This document shows positions 18,088 to 20,383 of a DNA stretch of 20,383 bases, one piece after another. Where the stretch lies: assembly GCA_035576205.1 (NCBI GenBank), contig DATLWR010000127.1, forward strand, positions 1-20,383, given 5' to 3'. Position 1 is the first letter of the stretch. Each line of letters opens with the position of its first letter. The stretch is from DATLWR01 sp035576205. Its GTDB lineage: Bacteria; Pseudomonadota; Zetaproteobacteria; Mariprofundales; Mariprofundaceae. Under the pieces are notes generated by a model. It made no database searches. It saw only the letters and a list, made by a program, of their open reading frames with translations, and was not told where the DNA came from. The position numbers and the translations under genes were made by a program.

Positions 18088-19104
18088 TCAGTGGCCGGGC
18101 ACCCCGCGATGCGTCGAATATTCGCTCGAGAAGGCCTCGCCCGGCCGGCACACCTCGAAGGCATGCCGCACCGCCATCGCCGCCTCGTTGAAACCCGCCA
18201 GGATCAGGTCGCACTTGCCGGGATAGTGGCAGAGATCGCCGATCGCATAGACGCCGGGCAGATTGGTCTGCATGGTGGCGGGCCCCACCGGTACGAACCC
18301 CTCGTCGACGACCACCCCCCAGTCCCTGAGCGGCCCGACATCGCTGATCACGCCGAGCAGCGGCAGCCAGTAACGGGCCCGGCATTCGACCTCGCCTCTC
18401 GGGGTCGCGATGGTCAGCGCCGCCAGCTCGCCGCTCTTCTCGTCTCCGCTCAGCCTGCGCACCTGCCCGGGCACGAACATCTCCGCCTTGCCGGCCGCCA
18501 CCAGGGCGCGGAACGCCGCCACCGTTTTCGGATGCGCGCGGAACTGGTCGCGCCGGTGCACGAGACAGACATGCGCGCCGATCCCCGCCAGGTGCACTGC
18601 CCAATCCAGCGCCGAATCGCCGCCGCCCTGGATGACGACACGCTGGCCGACGAACCGCTCCGGCTCGGTCACCGAATAGAAGATGCTGCGGTTCTCGAAC
18701 GCCTCGATCCCCTTCACTCCCGGCTTGCGCGGCTCGAAGGCGCCCTTGCCGATGGCCAGGAATACGGCAGTGGACTCCAGCATACCGCCATTATGGGTAT
18801 GGCAGCGCCAGCGCTTGCCGACACGTTCCAGCACCTTGACCCACGATTTCAGCACGACGTTGGGTGCGGCCGGCTGCATCTGCTGTGCCAGCTGCTCGAC
18901 GAAATGGCGTGCCGAGGTTTCCGGGAAACCGGGCAGGTCATAGATCGGTTTGTCGGGATAGAGGGCGGCGAGTTGCCCGCCCAGCTGCGGCAGCGCATCG
19001 ACGAGATGACAGGAGAGATCGTGCATGCCGGCTTCGAACACCGCGAACATGCCTGCCGGTCCGGCGCCGATGACGGTGATGTCGCGAAAGGCAGGCTTGC
19101 TCAC
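18088..19104 (-). CDS. Ferredoxin-NADP(+) reductase, thioredoxin-reductase-like (YumC type), GTG start
   Basis: A 338-residue FAD- and NAD(P)-binding flavoprotein of the thioredoxin reductase-like ferredoxin-NADP reductase group, predicted to pass electrons between NADPH and ferredoxin or flavodoxin. The FAD motif GAGPAG is at 13-18, followed by LPQLGGQLAALYPDKPIYDLPGFP-type sequence (about 38-61) typical of this group; the second nucleotide motif GGGDSALD starts at 160, with HRRDQFRAH after it, and the C-terminal FAD motif is GVYAIGDLCHYPGKCDL. No CxxC redox pair is present, which excludes a true thioredoxin reductase. The start is GTG (19104), with an in-frame TAG four codons upstream. The gene is divergent from the DyP peroxidase and probably leads the fatty-acid operon. 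Confidence 0.9.
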   Translation of the reverse strand: MSKPAFRDITVIGAGPAGMFAVFEAGMHDLSCHLVDALPQLGGQLAALYPDKPIYDLPGFPETSARHFVEQLAQQMQPAAPNVVLKSWVKVLERVGKRWRCHTHNGGMLESTAVFLAIGKGAFEPRKPGVKGIEAFENRSIFYSVTEPERFVGQRVVIQGGGDSALDWAVHLAGIGAHVCLVHRRDQFRAHPKTVAAFRALVAAGKAEMFVPGQVRRLSGDEKSGELAALTIATPRGEVECRARYWLPLLGVISDVGPLRDWGVVVDEGFVPVGPATMQTNLPGVYAIGDLCHYPGKCDLILAGFNEAAMAVRHAFEVCRPGEAFSSEYSTHRGVPGH

Positions 19105-19131
19105 ATCCCGTATCTAAGACGCCGGCGGCCT

Positions 19132-19141
19132 GTTGCGCAAC
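19132..19141. promoter_or_regulatory. 10-bp palindrome in the divergent reductase/peroxidase gap
   Basis: GTTGCGCAAC is a perfect palindrome placed near the middle of the 97-nt gap between two divergent genes, and GTTGC recurs inverted as GCAAC at 19145-19149. That position suits an operator acting on both genes. No regulator gene is adjacent, so the role is inferred only. Confidence 0.3.
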
Positions 19142-19164
19142 CGGCAACGGCGGCGGTTTCTGCC

Positions 19165-19170
19165 TATACT
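19165..19170 (+). promoter_or_regulatory. Possible -10 box for the DyP peroxidase gene
   Basis: TATACT matches five of six bases of the sigma-70 -10 consensus and lies 31 nt before the ATG. A good -35 box at the expected spacing is not visible (CGGCAA at 19142-19147 is a weak match), so the promoter call is tentative. Confidence 0.35.
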
Positions 19171-19201
19171 CGATGCTGACGATGCGTCACGGGAGGCTGA
19201 T

Positions 19202-20086
19202 ATGAGCAAGCCACAGCAGGGCATCCTGGCACCGGTACCGTCGCATGGCCGGCATCTGTTTTTCGACATCGACCGTGCCGAGGCGCTGCCGGCCACGCTG
19301 CGCCGCTTCGCCGACATGTCCGACGGCCTGCAGATCGTTACCGGCCTCGGCCTGCCGCTGGTCCACACCCTCGGCCGGCGCCTCGACGGCCTGCACACCT
19401 TCCCGGCCTTCAGCGGTGCGGGATTCAGTATCCCCTCCACTCCCGCCGCGCTGTGGTGCTGGCTGCGCGCCGAAGACCCCGGCGAGCTGGTGCACCGGGC
19501 CATGCAGCTCGAGGATACACTCGAACCGGCCTTCTACCTGCGCCAGTCGATCGAGGTATTCCGCTACGGCAGCGGCCGCGACCTCACCGGTTTCGAGGAC
19601 GGCACCGAGAACCCGGAGGGCGACGAGGCGGTTGCCGCCGCCATCACCCACGGCAAGGGGAAAGGTCTGGACGGCGGCAGCTTCGTCGCGGTGCAGCAGT
19701 GGCTGCACGACCTGTATCGCTTCGGTTCGCTGCCCGAACAGCAGCAGAACGACATCATCGGCCGCCGCAAGAGCGACAACGAGGAACTGGAGAACGCGCC
19801 GGTATCGGCGCACATCAAGCGCACGGCACAGGAGGATTTCGATCCGGAAGCCTTCGTGCTGCGCCGCTCGATGCCGTGGAGCGATCCGCGCCATGCCGGG
19901 CTGGTGTTCGTCGCCTTCGGCAAGTCGCTGGATGCCTTCGAGGCGCTGCTGAAACGCATGACGGGCGCCGAGGACGGCGTCACCGATGCGCTGTTCAGCT
20001 TCACCCGCCCGCTGACCGGCGCCTACTTCTGGTGCCCGCCGATGCGGGGCGAAAAGCTCGACCTCTCCGCCGTTGGTCTAAATTAA
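19202..20086 (+). CDS. DyP-type heme peroxidase (YfeX-like)
   Basis: A 294-residue dye-decolorizing peroxidase, close in length to E. coli YfeX (299). The catalytic Asp133 is in the diagnostic GFEDGTENP motif, the proximal heme ligand is His204 in PVSAHIKRT, and the distal arginine is Arg221 or Arg222 in LRRSMPWSD. The protein lacks a Tat or Sec signal peptide, so it should be cytosolic. The start at 19202 was chosen by homology with GGGAGG about 6 nt upstream. The physiological substrate is unknown; an oxidative-stress role is plausible. It is divergent from the ferredoxin reductase-like gene, which could share control but is not shown to be a partner. Confidence 0.93.
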   Translation: MSKPQQGILAPVPSHGRHLFFDIDRAEALPATLRRFADMSDGLQIVTGLGLPLVHTLGRRLDGLHTFPAFSGAGFSIPSTPAALWCWLRAEDPGELVHRAMQLEDTLEPAFYLRQSIEVFRYGSGRDLTGFEDGTENPEGDEAVAAAITHGKGKGLDGGSFVAVQQWLHDLYRFGSLPEQQQNDIIGRRKSDNEELENAPVSAHIKRTAQEDFDPEAFVLRRSMPWSDPRHAGLVFVAFGKSLDAFEALLKRMTGAEDGVTDALFSFTRPLTGAYFWCPPMRGEKLDLSAVGLN

Positions 20087-20109
20087 GTACAACGTTTCTG
20101 GAACTCGGA

Positions 20110-20131
20110 GTCAGGAACCTGACCTGATCAG
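20110..20131. repeat. Two adjacent palindromes after the peroxidase gene
   Basis: GTCAGG (20110-20115) and CCTGAC (20118-20123) form an inverted repeat separated by only two bases, directly followed by the perfect palindrome CTGATCAG (20124-20131). They lie between the peroxidase stop and the ribosome binding site of the next small gene. No T-run follows, so this is not a clear terminator; it could be an operator or chance. Confidence 0.35.
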
Positions 20132-20143
20132 AAGGAGAAGTCC

Positions 20144-20248
20144 ATGGAGGAAAAGAAAGAGAAAAAAGATAAGACCTGGATCATTATCGTGTGGATATCA
20201 GTGATTGTGCTTGCGCTTCTGAAGGCCTACCTGAACACACACACTTGA
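20144..20248 (+). CDS. Small single-pass membrane peptide, 34 residues
   Basis: I do not recognise this gene. A short frame begins at ATG 20144 with a strong AGGAG ribosome binding site at 20133-20137, six bases upstream, and ends at TGA 20246-20248. The predicted peptide has a highly charged Lys/Glu N-terminus (MEEKKEKKDK), then one hydrophobic helix of about 19 residues (WIIIVWISVIVLALLKAYL) and a short polar tail (NTHT). Charge placement suggests a cytoplasmic N-terminus. The sequence is much poorer in GC than the genes before it. The ribosome binding site and the coherent amphipathic layout support a real small protein; a role such as subunit of a larger membrane complex is only a guess. 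Confidence 0.6.
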   Translation: MEEKKEKKDKTWIIIVWISVIVLALLKAYLNTHT

Positions 20249-20266
20249 ACAACACAGCGAGTGACT

Positions 20267-20383
20267 ATGACAACTAACCCAACAACACGCTGCAATATTC
20301 TGTTAATAATTTCAGGTCTGGTTGTCGCAAATGTCCGTAACCTCATCCAATATGGAGAATTAGCATTTAATTCTGTTGGATAT
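20267..20383 (+). CDS. N-terminal part of an unknown, probably membrane-associated ORF, cut by window end
   Basis: From ATG 20267 a frame stays open for 39 codons to the last base. It encodes a polar start (MTTNPTTRC) and then a hydrophobic stretch of about 13 residues (NILLIISGLVVAN) followed by NLIQYGELAFNSVGY, consistent with the first helix of a small membrane protein. The ribosome binding site is weak (GCGAG). It begins 18 nt after the 34-residue peptide gene and has the same low GC. I do not recognise the family; the ORF could be spurious given its short visible length. Confidence 0.4.
   Translation, partial: MTTNPTTRCNILLIISGLVVANVRNLIQYGELAFNSVGY

Noticed and set aside
18088..19104. 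Thioredoxin reductase
   Set aside because: The overall fold resembles it, but the redox-active CxxC pair is missing and the LGGQLAALYPDKPIYDLPGF block is typical of ferredoxin-NADP reductases.

Overview
The window is compact, GC-rich chromosomal DNA from a proteobacterium. The layout murA-hisG-hisD-hisC-hisB-hisH-hisA-hisF, the short HisZ-dependent form of HisG, the monofunctional HisB, the kinase-fold (type II) ThrB and the FadI/FadJ-like beta-oxidation genes all fit a beta- or gammaproteobacterium. The genus cannot be read from the sequence. Genes are tightly packed with many overlaps, there is no stretch over 300 bases without a gene, and no rRNA, tRNA, CRISPR array or insertion sequence is visible.

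Region 1 (1-2113): the 3' part of a family-6 type uracil/hypoxanthine-DNA glycosylase gene, then a YceH-family gene, both on +, converging on a minus-strand homoserine kinase gene. Region 2 (2226-9516): murA and seven his genes on +, mostly joined by overlaps or 2-nt gaps. Two intergenic stretches of almost equal length (126 and 124 nt), before hisH and before hisF, carry related hairpin-rich repeats. hisI, hisE and hisZ are not present here.

Region 3 (9578-12647, +): a DedA-type membrane protein gene followed by the three-gene AmmeMemoRadiSam cassette (Memo-like, AMMECR1-like, radical SAM), whose biochemical role is not established. It is the best candidate in the window for an incompletely described system. 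Region 4 (12648-12802): an intergenic stretch packed with successive hairpins between converging genes. Region 5 (12803-19104, minus, transcribed right to left): a ferredoxin-NADP reductase-like flavoprotein, a FadI-like thiolase, a FadJ-like alpha subunit and a long-chain acyl-CoA ligase; the last three overlap by 13-14 nt and together activate fatty acids and carry out the hydratase, dehydrogenase and thiolase steps of beta-oxidation. Region 6 (19202-20383, +): a DyP-type (YfeX-like) peroxidase diverging from the reductase, then an abrupt fall in GC (about 40% from 20161 to the end by hand count) with a 34-residue single-helix membrane peptide gene and the start of another small membrane-protein-like ORF, possibly the border of an acquired segment.
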